A DNA stretch of 64,000 bases from Rufibacter hautae (GCF_008271695.1 NZ_VKKY01000001.1:496001-560000); one strand, 5' to 3'. Shown: positions 34,469-43,928, numbered from the stretch's first letter. A program made the numbers and translations. Notes: generated by a model not told the origin, from the sequence alone.

Positions 34469-36706
34469 TTACATCACCGGCTGCTTACGGGCTTTGTAGG
34501 CCGCTACGCCGGCATCCAGGAATTTGATAAAGTTCTGCACGTTGGGCTCGTAGGCGATGGGCGTTACCAGCGGGTTCTCGTTCCCGTCCATGAGCACGTA
34601 ATACGGCTGGGCGTTCACGTTGAACTTAGTGATCTGGTAATCGGCGTACTTCTTGCCCAGGGTGGTTTTCTGTTTCTGGTCGTAGGTGCTGGTGTACCAC
34701 TCGCTTTGGGGCAGTTCGCTTTTGTCATCCACGTACAGGGCCACAATCACGAAGTTCTCGCGCAGGCGTTTCAGTACCTCAGGGTCCGACCACACGTTGG
34801 CTTCCATCTCGCGGCAGTTCACGCAGCCGTGGCCGGTAAAATCCACGAAGATGGGTTTGCCTTGTTCCTCAGAGCATTTTTTGGCCTGCTCCAGGTCAAA
34901 GTAGCCCTGCAGGTTGTGGGGCAGTTCCAGGAAATCGGCGTACTTGGGGGTCTCGCAGATGGTGCTGGCAGTGCTTCCGCCCGATGACATACCGGACGTG
35001 AGGTTGAAATCCTGGGTGGCTTGCGGCGGCAGGTACCCGGACAGCGCTTTCAGCGGCGCACCGAACAAACCAGGGATCATGTACACCACAAAGCCAAAGG
35101 TGGCAACGGCCATCAACAGCCGGGGCACCCCTAAATAGGGCAAGTCTGAATCATGGGAGAATTTGAGTTTGCCCAGCAGATAAAATCCCATGAGGGTGAA
35201 AATCACGATCCACAAAGCCAGGTATACTTCCCGGTCCAGTAGCCGCCAGTGGTACACCTGGTCAGCGATGCTCAGGAATTTTAGCGCCAAGGCCAACTCA
35301 ATAAACCCCAGGCAGACCTTCACCGAGTTAAGCCAACCGCCCGATTTAGGCAAAGAACTGAGCCAATTAGGAAAAACCGCGAACAAGGTAAAGGGCAGCG
35401 CAAAAGCCATGGAATAGGCGAACATGCCGGAGATAGGCTTCAAGGTCTCACCGCCCGCCGACATCACCAGAATAGAACCCACAATGGGACCGGTACAGGA
35501 AAAAGAGACCAGCACCAGCGTGATGGCCATGAAAAACACGCCGTAGTACCCGCCTTTGTCAGCCTGGGCATCGGCTTTGTTCACGAGCCAGTGCGGCAGC
35601 GTGATCTCAAACATGCCCAGAAACGACATGGCAAACAGCAGGAACACCACAAAGAACAGCAGGTTAGGAAACCAGTGCGTGCTTAGGAAATTGGCCACCT
35701 CGGGTCCGGCCAGTTTGGCTACCAGCGTCCCGATGAGGGTGTAAAAAGCGATGATAGACAAGCCGTAGACCAAGGCCTTGATGATGCCTTTGAAGCGGTT
35801 GGCGCTTCCGCCAGTGAAAAAGGTCACGGTCATGGGAATCATGGGGAACACGCAGGGCGTGAGCAGGGCCACTAACCCCGAGAGAAAAGCCCCAATCATG
35901 AACTCCCACAAACCAATGGGTGCCGCTGGCTCGCCGGTGGTGACAGCCATTCCGGCCAGGGTAGCTTTCGGTTGCGGGTCGGCAGAAACTTCGGCGCGGT
36001 TGCTGTCACCGGCCTGCGGGAAAGCGGTGGTCGGGACATCGGCGGTTAACCCGGAAGTATCCGTTGAAAGGCCAGTAGCAGACGGCGCAATGGGGGCCAC
36101 GGTACCTGAGTTGGGAGCGACGGTGCCCGTACCGGCTGCTGATGGGGTTGACCCGGGAGCAGCGCCGCCGTTGTTGGTGCCGGCATCTGGCGTGGGGGTG
36201 TTGGTAGCGGGTGCCGCACCGGGCAACACCTTTATCTGGGTAAAATTGAAATCGCCCTCGCCCGGAATGCATTGGCCGTTGACCTCAGAGCACACCTGGA
36301 ATTCATAGCCGCCCTTCACTACCAGCGTGGGCTGCAAGACCTTTATCTTTTGCCGGAACTGGGCCGTTTTGGTGAAATAGGTGTACTCGCCCCCCCACAG
36401 CTGGTCAAACTTTTTCTTTGGGTTCACGGGCTTAATCTTGCCCACCAGCGCGTAAGAAGGGTGTTTCTGGAAGGTAAACGTAGTCACAATCGGCCCCAGA
36501 TCGGGGTCAAAGTCTGAGGAGTAGAGGTACCACTCGGGGATGATCTTGACGTTGAAGATGAGCTCCACCTCCTCGCCTACCTTCACCTCCTGGGCAGACA
36601 CGTCATAACTCCAGGTTGAGGGTTTGAGCACCTGGGCCTGAACCGCCAAGACCAAAAAGAGCAAAGGCAGCAGCAATCCCACGGTGCGTTTCCAAACAAT
36701 TATCAT
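34469..36706 (-). CDS. DsbD-type thiol:disulfide interchange protein (cytochrome c biogenesis family)
   Basis: A 745-residue membrane reductant transporter. Signal peptide, then an N-terminal DsbD-like domain with paired Cys (VCSEVNGQCIPG), a low-complexity Pro/Ala/Gly spacer (about residues 175-245), and the CcdA-type membrane core. The core keeps both reactive Cys (LTPCVFPMIPM and FSCTGPIVGS). A C-terminal thioredoxin domain has GHGCVNCREME. It passes electrons from cytoplasmic thioredoxin to periplasmic thiol proteins. Start at 36706 (MIIVWKR) begins the signal peptide; the longer frame is unlikely. Possible client: the exported redoxin family. Confidence 0.93.
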   Translation of the reverse strand: MIIVWKRTVGLLLPLLFLVLAVQAQVLKPSTWSYDVSAQEVKVGEEVELIFNVKIIPEWYLYSSDFDPDLGPIVTTFTFQKHPSYALVGKIKPVNPKKKFDQLWGGEYTYFTKTAQFRQKIKVLQPTLVVKGGYEFQVCSEVNGQCIPGEGDFNFTQIKVLPGAAPATNTPTPDAGTNNGGAAPGSTPSAAGTGTVAPNSGTVAPIAPSATGLSTDTSGLTADVPTTAFPQAGDSNRAEVSADPQPKATLAGMAVTTGEPAAPIGLWEFMIGAFLSGLVALLTPCVFPMIPMTVTFFTGGSANRFKGIIKALVYGLSIIAFYTLIGTLVAKLAGPEVANFLSTHWFPNLLFFVVFLLFAMSFLGMFEITLPHWLVNKADAQADKGGYYGVFFMAITLVLVSFSCTGPIVGSILVMSAGGETLKPISGMFAYSMAFALPFTLFAVFPNWLSSLPKSGGWLNSVKVCLGFIELALALKFLSIADQVYHWRLLDREVYLALWIVIFTLMGFYLLGKLKFSHDSDLPYLGVPRLLMAVATFGFVVYMIPGLFGAPLKALSGYLPPQATQDFNLTSGMSSGGSTASTICETPKYADFLELPHNLQGYFDLEQAKKCSEEQGKPIFVDFTGHGCVNCREMEANVWSDPEVLKRLRENFVIVALYVDDKSELPQSEWYTSTYDQKQKTTLGKKYADYQITKFNVNAQPYYVLMDGNENPLVTPIAYEPNVQNFIKFLDAGVAAYKARKQPVM

Positions 36707-36923
36707 CTGATTTTCAGCTTCTGGTAAAGAGTGGCAAATTACTACAAATCCGGCGTAAACCCGAACAAACCAGCACAAAGCCTGGCTTTTAAAGGATACT
36801 GGTCACCTACTTTCTAACGCGGTTCACGTAGAGGAAACGAGCCCTGTCCCTTTGATAGTGCTGATAAACCATTAAATTTGACGCAAGTGATCCTTTTGCA
36901 CCCCTAAAGGACCGCCTCCAACT

Positions 36924-38234
36924 ATGATCCTCAACATCTTTCTTACCATTCTGCTCGTTGCCCTGAATGGTTTTTTTGTGGCCGCTGAGTTTGCCTTGGT
37001 TAAAGTCCGGGCTTCGCAGATTGAGCTTCGGGCGCAGGCCGGAAACCAACTGGCTAAGATTGCCTACCACATGATCGGGCACCTGGATGCCTACCTTTCT
37101 GCCACCCAGTTGGGGATCACGCTGGCCTCCCTCGGACTTGGCTGGATTGGCGAGGGCGTGGTGTCTGAGATCATCATTGAGATCATGCACGCCTTTGGGG
37201 CGGCCCCAGACCCGGTTCTGGCCCACAAAATAGCCTTGCCGGTTTCCTTTGCGGTGATCACCGTTTTACACATCGTTTTCGGGGAATTGGCTCCAAAATC
37301 CTTGGCCATCCAACGGCCCGAGTCCACCACGCTAGCCGTAGCGGTTCCGCTGCGGATTGTGTATTACATTCTGCTGCCTTTTATCTGGATTCTGAACGGT
37401 TTTTCCAATTTCATCTTGAAACGGGTAGGCATCACGCCCATGCACGGCTCAGAGGTACACACCGCTGAGGAACTGAGGCTCTTGTTTGAGCAAAGCGCCG
37501 AGAGCGGCGAGATTGGCGGCAGCCAGCAGGAGTTGATTGAGAACGTGTTCGAGTTCAATGAGCGCATGGTGAAGCAGATCATGGTGCCCCGCACCAAGCT
37601 GGTAGCCCTGGACCTTGATTCTACCGAGGAGGAGATCTTTGAGGTGGTGTTCAACGAGGGCTACACCCGCATGCCCGTCTACCGCGACTCCATTGACAAT
37701 ATTGTGGGCATCATGTACGTGAAGGATCTGCTAGTGGTGCTGCGAGCCGGCGAGAAGGTGGACTTGGAAAAACTCATGCGCCAGGCCTACTTCGTGCCCG
37801 AAACAAAGAAAATCAGCCGATTGCTCAAAGACTTCCAGCGCAACCGCATGCACATTGCCGTGGTGTCAGATGAGTTTGGCGGCACCTCAGGCATTGTCAC
37901 CATTGAAGACATCATTGAGGAACTGGTAGGCGAGATCCAGGACGAGTACGATGAGGAAACCCCGTTGGTGGAGAAACTGAACGACTTTGAATTCAAAGTA
38001 GACACCTCTGCCTCCATCCTGGACGTGAACGACGACCTGCCCTACCCGCTTCCCGAAGGCGAAGATTACGAAACCGTGGGCGGCTACCTGAATATGATCT
38101 ATGGCCGCATCCCAGAGATTGGCGAAACCGCAGTACACGGCGTCTACGAGTTCAAGATCCTGGAGAAGACTGAGCGCAACGTAGAATCCGTGCTGCTCAC
38201 CGTCACCGAAGACAAACGCGACGACATCTTGTAA
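36924..38234 (+). CDS. Hemolysin family protein (CNNM + CBS pair + CorC/HlyC domain)
   Basis: A 436-residue membrane protein of the TlyC/CorC family, linked to Mg/Co handling in some bacteria. Order: CNNM/DUF21 membrane domain (begins MILNIFLTILLVALNGFFVA and includes LAPKSLAIQRPE), two CBS motifs (IMVPRTKLVALDLD; YVPETKK...VSDEFGGTSGIVTIEDIIEE region), and the C-terminal CorC/HlyC transporter-associated domain (YETVGGYL). Related to GldE of gliding bacteria, but no gliding genes are near. A dispersed dyad separates it from the next gene. Confidence 0.93.
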   Translation: MILNIFLTILLVALNGFFVAAEFALVKVRASQIELRAQAGNQLAKIAYHMIGHLDAYLSATQLGITLASLGLGWIGEGVVSEIIIEIMHAFGAAPDPVLAHKIALPVSFAVITVLHIVFGELAPKSLAIQRPESTTLAVAVPLRIVYYILLPFIWILNGFSNFILKRVGITPMHGSEVHTAEELRLLFEQSAESGEIGGSQQELIENVFEFNERMVKQIMVPRTKLVALDLDSTEEEIFEVVFNEGYTRMPVYRDSIDNIVGIMYVKDLLVVLRAGEKVDLEKLMRQAYFVPETKKISRLLKDFQRNRMHIAVVSDEFGGTSGIVTIEDIIEELVGEIQDEYDEETPLVEKLNDFEFKVDTSASILDVNDDLPYPLPEGEDYETVGGYLNMIYGRIPEIGETAVHGVYEFKILEKTERNVESVLLTVTEDKRDDIL

Positions 38235-38236
38235 GC

Positions 38237-38274
38237 CGTTTTGGGGCTTGTTTACAGAAAACAGGCGCTAAACA
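38237..38274. repeat. Dispersed dyad copy
   Basis: CGTTTTGGGGCTTGTTTAC / AGAAAACAGGCGCTAAACAG, between the hemolysin-family gene and the small membrane protein. Confidence 0.55.
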
Positions 38275-38292
38275 GAATTTGAAGGTTATTCC

Positions 38293-38766
38293 ATGAAAGG
38301 CTCCTTAAAACAGCATCTTTCAACCGCTGCCGTATTTGGAATCTCTATTGCTCTTTTGGTAGGGTTTGGGGCCTTAATAAACCTCTATCAAAATACCTAT
38401 CTCCTTGATGGAGGAGAAGCATTCCATAAAGGCTATGGCCATATCCTGAAAGAAAACTTGGAAACTGGACTGGTGTTCATTCTCCTTGTCAACTCCATTC
38501 CTCCCATCTTACTTACCTTTTTGTTTTTCCTTCTCCTTGAAAGAGAGGTGCAAATCATAGCCTTCAAGATTCTAAGAGTAGTCGTCCTTTTATTCTTAAT
38601 CATATTGATGATGTACCTGGCCTCAAACCTAAATGAAGGTATCCCCTTGGCCATTGACGGAAACCAAAGATTATTAGAACTTTCCCTCACCTGGGTTTTA
38701 AGGTTCATGGGTTTCTTCCTGGGCTACCAACTTACAAAGTCAAGCTTTCTTACTAGAAGAAACTAA
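38293..38766 (+). CDS. Small membrane protein of unknown function
   Basis: A 157-residue protein with four hydrophobic segments (about residues 12-32, 51-76, 82-105, 128-150) and short charged loops. I recognise no family. Its codons are visibly more AT-rich than those of the neighbouring genes, so it may be a recent or fast-changing gene. It begins 18 bp after a dispersed dyad and is followed by a 750-bp AT-rich gap. Confidence 0.65.
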   Translation: MKGSLKQHLSTAAVFGISIALLVGFGALINLYQNTYLLDGGEAFHKGYGHILKENLETGLVFILLVNSIPPILLTFLFFLLLEREVQIIAFKILRVVVLLFLIILMMYLASNLNEGIPLAIDGNQRLLELSLTWVLRFMGFFLGYQLTKSSFLTRRN

Positions 38767-39520
38767 AGCTTTTTAGACTGGTATTGATCACCATTCATTT
38801 TCAACTGACCTTATTGATTAGAACCCAGGTCTTACCTTGGTTTACCTATATTATCCTCTTCAACACTTCCCTCTCTTCTCTACCCCTTCCCCTCAACTTT
38901 CTACTTGTAGTGAATAATAAAAACGCTTGTGACCTGCTTATGGATAATAAAGCGTTATCTTCCTTAACCTCAGGGCCGCTTACCATTCACCCACATCCAA
39001 ACCACCCAAGTTCACTTAAGTAGAACTACTTGTTTGGCATCCGTATAAGTACCAAGAAAATGGCCAAACATAACCCAAGGAGGATGTTCTTCGTTCCTTT
39101 CCATAAAAAAAGAATAAAAGCTATATATTAATTCCTCAGCATCTTCTACTATGGTTATAAGCCTTTCTATTCCTTCAATGTGGGTTTTCCTCTCAGAGGA
39201 TGGCGCGTGCGGAAGAAGCAAGGCCCTAGAAGGGAGGCATATGGCAGGTAGCAAAAAAGACCTGGTGCCTTGGGTAGGTACTCCAAAGATAGAAAATCTG
39301 CGCAACCTTGCCACCAGAACCAAGGCCTTCACGGGCTCTTTCCTCATTGACAACACCAATCCTGTAAATAACACATTTGAATTCATCTGGTCTGGAGCTT
39401 TAAACCCTATGAAGTCGGCCCTCCCAGGCGGTTTGCTCTACGGCAATCCCTGCGCTACTTCTGGGGGGCACAAAGCCTCTCCGCACCTTTTGTAACCAAT
39501 TAAAACACCTACTAACAACT
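38767..39520. other. AT-rich 750-bp gap before the glycan locus
   Basis: No confidently coding sequence. Short frames on the plus strand (38784-39023, 39151-39495) have non-protein composition. A minus-strand frame is listed separately with low confidence. A TATCTTTG -7-like site occurs on the minus strand at 39283-39290. The gap may hold the leader of the glycan locus starting at 39521. Confidence 0.5.
39012..39386 (-). CDS. Doubtful small frame, possible gene remnant
   Basis: A 124-codon frame whose last third looks protein-like (GIERLITIVEDAEELIYSF, then NEEHPPWVMFGHFLG) while the first half does not. It might be the end of a decayed gene. No domain recognised. Confidence 0.22.
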   Translation of the reverse strand: MNSNVLFTGLVLSMRKEPVKALVLVARLRRFSIFGVPTQGTRSFLLPAICLPSRALLLPHAPSSERKTHIEGIERLITIVEDAEELIYSFYSFFMERNEEHPPWVMFGHFLGTYTDAKQVVLLK

Positions 39521-40639
39521 ATGAAAAAGAAAGTCTTGATAACGGGCGGCGCAGGCTTCATCGGGTCGCACCTGGCAGATGAGCTGATCAATTTTGGATA
39601 TGAAGTACGCGCCCTGGACAACTTATCTGAGCAGGTTCACGGCAAAGACTGCACGCGCCCAGAATACCTCAACCCCGAGGTAGAATTGCAGGTAGGTGAT
39701 GTGCGCGACAAGGCCGCCGTTCTCAAAGCCCTAGAGGGCGTAGATGCTGTGTTCCATTTCGCCGCCATGGTGGGTGTGGGACAGAGCATGTATGAAATCA
39801 AAGAATACACCGATGTGAACAACATCGGCACCGCCGTGCTTCTGGAGTGCCTGATTGAGAAACCAGTAAGCAAACTGGTAGTGGCTTCCAGCATGAGCAT
39901 TTACGGCGAAGGGTTGTACACCTCTACCACCGGTGAGAAAGTGATTGGCGCCGAGCGCGTCCTGGAGCAACTCAAAGCCGGTGACTGGGAACTGAAAGAC
40001 GACAAAGGCGGTCTCCTCACCCCGATTGCGACGCCAGAATCCAAAATCCCGTGCCTGTCTTCAGTGTACGCGCTGTCTAAGTATGACCAGGAGCGCCTTT
40101 GCCTTATGGTGGGCCGTGCCTACAACATCCCAACGGTGGCCATGCGCTTCTTCAACGTGTACGGAACGCGTCAGGCGCTTTCCAACCCGTATACCGGCGT
40201 ATTGGCGATCTTCGCCTCGCGCTTCCTGAACAACAACGCCCCTATGATCTTTGAAGACGGAAACCAGCAGCGCGACTTCGTGCACGTGCGCGATGTGGCC
40301 TTGGCCTGCCGTCTGGCCATGGAGAAAGAAGAAGCCAACGGACAGGTCTTCAACGTGGGCAGCGGCAACAACTACACCATTAGAGAGATTGGCGAGCGCC
40401 TGGCCGAAGTGATGGGCAAGCAGGACCTCATGCCGGAGATCACGGGCAAGTACCGCGTAGGCGATATCCGCCACTGCTACGCCGATATCAGCCTGGCCAA
40501 AGAGGTGCTGGGCTTCTACCCGCAAGTGGAGTTCAACAGCGGTTTAGCGGAGTTAGCTGATTGGCTGGAAGGACAGATTGCGTACGACCGCGTTAATGAG
40601 GCTTCTGCCGAGTTAGCCGCAAGGGGCCTAACGGTTTAA
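39521..40639 (+). CDS. NAD-dependent epimerase/dehydratase (extended SDR)
   Basis: A 372-residue nucleotide-sugar-modifying SDR. Rossmann motif TGGAGFIGSHLADEL at the start, HFAAMVGVGQSM, the Ser of VVASSMSIYG, and YALSK as the YxxxK catalytic pair. C-terminal substrate-domain motifs QRDFVHVRDVA and GDIRHCYADIS are those of dTDP-glucose/UDP-glucose epimerase-dehydratases. A roughly 40-residue insertion around 135-175 distinguishes it from GalE. Substrate unknown. First gene of the same-strand glycan locus, 45 bp before the fusion gene. Confidence 0.9.
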   Translation: MKKKVLITGGAGFIGSHLADELINFGYEVRALDNLSEQVHGKDCTRPEYLNPEVELQVGDVRDKAAVLKALEGVDAVFHFAAMVGVGQSMYEIKEYTDVNNIGTAVLLECLIEKPVSKLVVASSMSIYGEGLYTSTTGEKVIGAERVLEQLKAGDWELKDDKGGLLTPIATPESKIPCLSSVYALSKYDQERLCLMVGRAYNIPTVAMRFFNVYGTRQALSNPYTGVLAIFASRFLNNNAPMIFEDGNQQRDFVHVRDVALACRLAMEKEEANGQVFNVGSGNNYTIREIGERLAEVMGKQDLMPEITGKYRVGDIRHCYADISLAKEVLGFYPQVEFNSGLAELADWLEGQIAYDRVNEASAELAARGLTV

Positions 40640-40643
40640 GCCC

Positions 40644-40683
40644 GCGTTTCTGCCCTGTTTTTCCAAAAGAAGCCTACAAACGC
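40644..40683. repeat. Dispersed dyad copy directly before the fusion gene
   Basis: CGCGTTTCTGCCCTGTTTTTC / AAAAGAAGCCTACAAACG fills nearly the whole gap and ends 1 bp before the ATG of the next gene. Confidence 0.45.
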
Positions 40684-40684
40684 T

Positions 40685-42742
40685 ATGAATAAAACCAAGA
40701 AAACGCAACCTACACATACTCCCCTCGCCGCCCCCACCATCAGCTTGGCAGAATGGTTCCAGCCTGGTGAGCACGCCCGGGTAGACCTGGTTCTGTCTGA
40801 GCTGAAGGAACTGGGCGTAACTGAATTGCGCACCGGCATTTCATGGGCCCACTACGCCACCCCCGAAGGCAAGGCGTGGTACACCTGGCTTATCCCCACG
40901 CTGGCCAAACAAGTGCAGGTGCTGCCTTGCTTCCAGAATACCCCCGCAGATTTGGGCGTGACTGCCAAAACCTCGGCTCCTCCCAAAGATCCCCAAGCCT
41001 TCGCCGGTTTCCTGGAGACCTTTCTCTCAGAACTGGGCACGCACCTTACGTGGGTAGAGCTTTGGAACGGGCCCAACAACAAGCGAGAATACGACTACAC
41101 CCTGGACCAGAACTGGACTACCTTTTCTGATATGGTTTCTGCAGCCGCGCAGGTGGCCCGGCAACACGGCAAGAAAACCGTGCTGGGTGGCATGAACCCC
41201 GTAGACCCCAATTGGTTGCAACTCATGTCTGACCGCGGCGTACTGCAACACATAGACGCCGTGGGCATCCACGGCTTCGCCGATGACCAGGAATGGGAAG
41301 GCTGGGAAACGAATCTCCAGAAAGTACGCGATGTACTGAGCCGCAACAACGCCAAAGCCGAATTATGGATCACCGCCGCCGGGTACTCTACCTCCCAGCA
41401 CGATGAATACCGCCAGTTCCAGGAGTTCCGCAACGCGTGCAAGGCCCCGGTGAACAAAGTATTCTGGTATACGCTCCATGACCTGGACGTAAACCAAGCC
41501 CCTGAAGGCAAGTTTCACGTGGACAGCCGCGCATGTTCCTTCGGGTTGAAAAACGTAGATGGCTCTCCAAAGCTGCTTTACAGATTATGGGCTGAAAACG
41601 GCTTGGATGGTCTGGACAAATTCAGCTTCATCCGCCGCAAAGAAGATTTCTCAGATCAGGAGCGTTACTCTGTGGTGACCGGCGGTGCCGGATTTGTGGG
41701 CACGAACCTGGCCAAGCGCCTTTTAGAGCAAGGCAAGCGCGTGCTCATTTTCGATAACCTTTCCCGCGTGGGCGTGGAGCGCAACCTTCAGTGGCTGCAC
41801 CAGAACTACGGCGACAAACTGGAAGTCTACGTAGGCGACATTCGTGATCTGCAAGCCGTGAAACGCGTGATGAAGTACGCCAACGAGGTGTACCACTTCG
41901 CGGCGCAGGTAGCAGTGACTACTTCCTTGACTGGCCCTATCCAGGATTTTGAGATCAACGCAAGAGGGGTGGTCAACGTGCTGGAGGCCATCAGAGCCCA
42001 GGACAATCCGCCGCCGTTGGTGTTCACCTCCACGAACAAAGTGTACGGCGGCCTGGAAGACCTTCGCTTCATCCCGAACGGCACCCGCTACAACCCTTCA
42101 GACAAGCACATCAAAGCCAACGGTATCTCAGAAGCTCGTCCGCTGGACTTCCATAGCCCGTATGGCTGCTCCAAAGGCGCTGCCGATCAGTACGTGGTAG
42201 ACTACGCCAGAACCTACGGCATCCCGGCGGTGGTGTTCAGAATGAGCTGCATCTACGGTCCGCACCAGTACGGCAACGAAGACCAGGGCTGGGTGGCGCA
42301 CTTCGCCATCAGAGCCATTGAGAACAAAGCCATCAGCATTTACGGCGACGGCAAGCAGGTGCGCGATATCCTGTTTGTGGAAGACCTGGTAGACGCATTT
42401 TTGCTGGCCCAGGAGAACATCCAGGAACTGTCTGGGCAGGCCTTCAACATTGGCGGAGGCGTAAAAAACACCACCAGTTTATTAGAACTACTGGATTTGA
42501 TTGGCAACTACCGCGGCAAGAAAGTGAACCTGAGCTTCGGCGATTGGCGTCCCGGCGATCAGCACTACTATGTGTCTGACATCCGCAAGTTCCACGAGGC
42601 CACCGGCTGGTACCCTAAAAACAGCGTGCAGGAAGGCGTGGCCAAACTCTACCAGTGGCTCTGCGAGACCAGGGGCATTGAAGTGTCGCTCAAAGCGCCG
42701 GTCGCCCTTGAACAAGAAACCGATAACGTAGCAGTAGCATAG
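40685..42742 (+). CDS. Glycosidase-fold domain fused to CDP-paratose-2-epimerase-like SDR
   Basis: A 685-residue two-domain protein. Residues about 20-310 resemble a clan-A glycosidase barrel (GH39/GH5-like: LRTGISWAHYATPEG, VLGGMNPVDPNWLQL, HIDAVGIHGF). Residues about 327-665 are an extended SDR close to CDP-paratose/tyvelose epimerase (VVTGGAGFVGTNLAKRL, FTSTNKVYGG, YGCSKGAADQY as YxxxK, RDILFVEDLVDAF). In the barrel the acid/base position reads LWNGPNN (Gly at 41070 codon GGG) where active relatives have WNEPN. The nucleophile position reads WITAAGY where WITE is expected. The barrel is therefore probably inactive and binding-only; the SDR keeps its catalytic residues. Confidence 0.88.
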   Translation: MNKTKKTQPTHTPLAAPTISLAEWFQPGEHARVDLVLSELKELGVTELRTGISWAHYATPEGKAWYTWLIPTLAKQVQVLPCFQNTPADLGVTAKTSAPPKDPQAFAGFLETFLSELGTHLTWVELWNGPNNKREYDYTLDQNWTTFSDMVSAAAQVARQHGKKTVLGGMNPVDPNWLQLMSDRGVLQHIDAVGIHGFADDQEWEGWETNLQKVRDVLSRNNAKAELWITAAGYSTSQHDEYRQFQEFRNACKAPVNKVFWYTLHDLDVNQAPEGKFHVDSRACSFGLKNVDGSPKLLYRLWAENGLDGLDKFSFIRRKEDFSDQERYSVVTGGAGFVGTNLAKRLLEQGKRVLIFDNLSRVGVERNLQWLHQNYGDKLEVYVGDIRDLQAVKRVMKYANEVYHFAAQVAVTTSLTGPIQDFEINARGVVNVLEAIRAQDNPPPLVFTSTNKVYGGLEDLRFIPNGTRYNPSDKHIKANGISEARPLDFHSPYGCSKGAADQYVVDYARTYGIPAVVFRMSCIYGPHQYGNEDQGWVAHFAIRAIENKAISIYGDGKQVRDILFVEDLVDAFLLAQENIQELSGQAFNIGGGVKNTTSLLELLDLIGNYRGKKVNLSFGDWRPGDQHYYVSDIRKFHEATGWYPKNSVQEGVAKLYQWLCETRGIEVSLKAPVALEQETDNVAVA

Positions 42743-42748
42743 TACAGC

Positions 42749-43756
42749 ATGCAAACCAACCTATTTCCAGAAACCCTTGATACCGCCGCAGCCACTACCA
42801 ACATGGCTGCGGCGGTGATTACCGCTCCTAAGCAAGTAGAAATCCAGGAAGTGGCGCTGCCCGAACCAACGGCCACGCAAGTGCGCATCAAGCTGGAAGG
42901 CTGCGGACTGTGCGCCTCCAACATTCCCGTGTGGGAAGGCCGCGAGTGGTTCTCCTACCCTACCCCGTCCGGAAATCCGGGCCACGAAGGTTGGGGCATC
43001 ATTGACGCCGTGGGCTCAGAAGTAAAAGACCTCAAAGTAGGCGACCGCGTAGCCGCCCTTTCCTATAATTCTTACGCCGCCTATGACGTAGCCGAAGCCA
43101 CCTCGGTGGTGAAGTTACCAGAGTCATTAGCGGGCAAACCGTTCCCGGGCGAGCCGCTGGGCTGCGCCATGAACATCTTCAAACGCTCTGACATCAAAGC
43201 CAGACAAACCGTGGCCATTCTGGGTATCGGGTTTCTGGGGGCTTTATTAGTACAATTAGCCAAAGAGGCGGGCGCCAGGGTTATTGCCATCTCCCAGCGT
43301 CCGTTCTCTCTGGACATCGCCCAACAGTGCGGCGCCGATGAAATCATCCCGATGGATGACCATTACAAAATCATTGAGCGCGTGAAAGAACTCACTGGCG
43401 AGGTGTTCTGCGACCGCGTGATTGAGTGCACCGGCAAAGAATGGCCATTGAACCTAGCCGGCGAACTGTGCAAAGAGCGCGGCCGCCTCATTATCGCCGG
43501 CTTCCACCAGGACGGCATGCGCCAGGTGAACATCCAACTCTGGAACTGGCGCGGCCTGGACGTCATCAACGCCCACGAACGCGACCCGCAGATGTACTTA
43601 GACGGCATCAAAGAAGCCGTGGAGGCCGTAGAAAGCGGCCGCCTCAAACCCGAGATGCTCTACACCCACACCTTCCCGCTGGAAAACATGGAAGAAGCCT
43701 TCACCGCCTTATCAGACCGCCCGGATGGATTCATGAAGGCGATTGTAACGATGTAA
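42749..43756 (+). CDS. Zinc-type alcohol dehydrogenase (MDR family)
   Basis: A 335-residue medium-chain dehydrogenase. Catalytic zinc ligands can be placed at GLCASN, GHEGWG and EPLGCAMN. The coenzyme fold shows VAILGIGFLGALL. The four-Cys structural zinc loop is absent, as in sorbitol/threonine-dehydrogenase-like sugar enzymes. The N-terminal ~20 residues are unconserved; Met19 (MAAAV) is an alternative start. It follows the fusion gene by 6 bp and is clearly in one operon with it. Probably oxidises or reduces a sugar in the locus product pathway. Confidence 0.88.
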   Translation: MQTNLFPETLDTAAATTNMAAAVITAPKQVEIQEVALPEPTATQVRIKLEGCGLCASNIPVWEGREWFSYPTPSGNPGHEGWGIIDAVGSEVKDLKVGDRVAALSYNSYAAYDVAEATSVVKLPESLAGKPFPGEPLGCAMNIFKRSDIKARQTVAILGIGFLGALLVQLAKEAGARVIAISQRPFSLDIAQQCGADEIIPMDDHYKIIERVKELTGEVFCDRVIECTGKEWPLNLAGELCKERGRLIIAGFHQDGMRQVNIQLWNWRGLDVINAHERDPQMYLDGIKEAVEAVESGRLKPEMLYTHTFPLENMEEAFTALSDRPDGFMKAIVTM

Positions 43757-43759
43757 AAT

Positions 43760-43830
43760 GTAGGGGCAATCCCTTTTGGTTGCCCTTTGCTGCTATTACC
43801 ATTAGGACAACTACAAGGGATTGCCCCTAC
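43760..43830. repeat. Palindromic repeat, GTAGGGGCAATCCC family, copy 2
   Basis: Arms 43760-43786 and 43805-43830, imperfect. It begins 4 bp after the dehydrogenase stop, inside the glycan locus. A dispersed dyad follows at 43842-43879. Confidence 0.8.
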
Positions 43831-43841
43831 AAACCAAAACC

Positions 43842-43879
43842 CGTTTTGGCCCTGTTTTGAGAAAACCAGGGCCAGAACA
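43842..43879. repeat. Dispersed dyad copy inside the glycan locus
   Basis: CGTTTTGGCCCTGTTTTG / AGAAAACCAGGGCCAGAACA; GGCCCTG/CAGGGCC pairs perfectly. 50 bp before the Gfo/Idh gene. Confidence 0.65.
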
Positions 43880-43928
43880 TGCTTCTACAAAGAAGCTTAA
43901 CCAAACCTTAGACGAACCCTTTCATTCA

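Noticed and set aside
36924-38234. Gliding-motility gene gldE
   Set aside because: The TlyC/CorC domain set is shared by GldE, but no gld/spr gene is near and the sequence alone does not separate the two.
38784-39495. Two short plus-strand frames before the glycan locus
   Set aside because: Residue composition is intergenic-like, no conserved motif or ribosome site.
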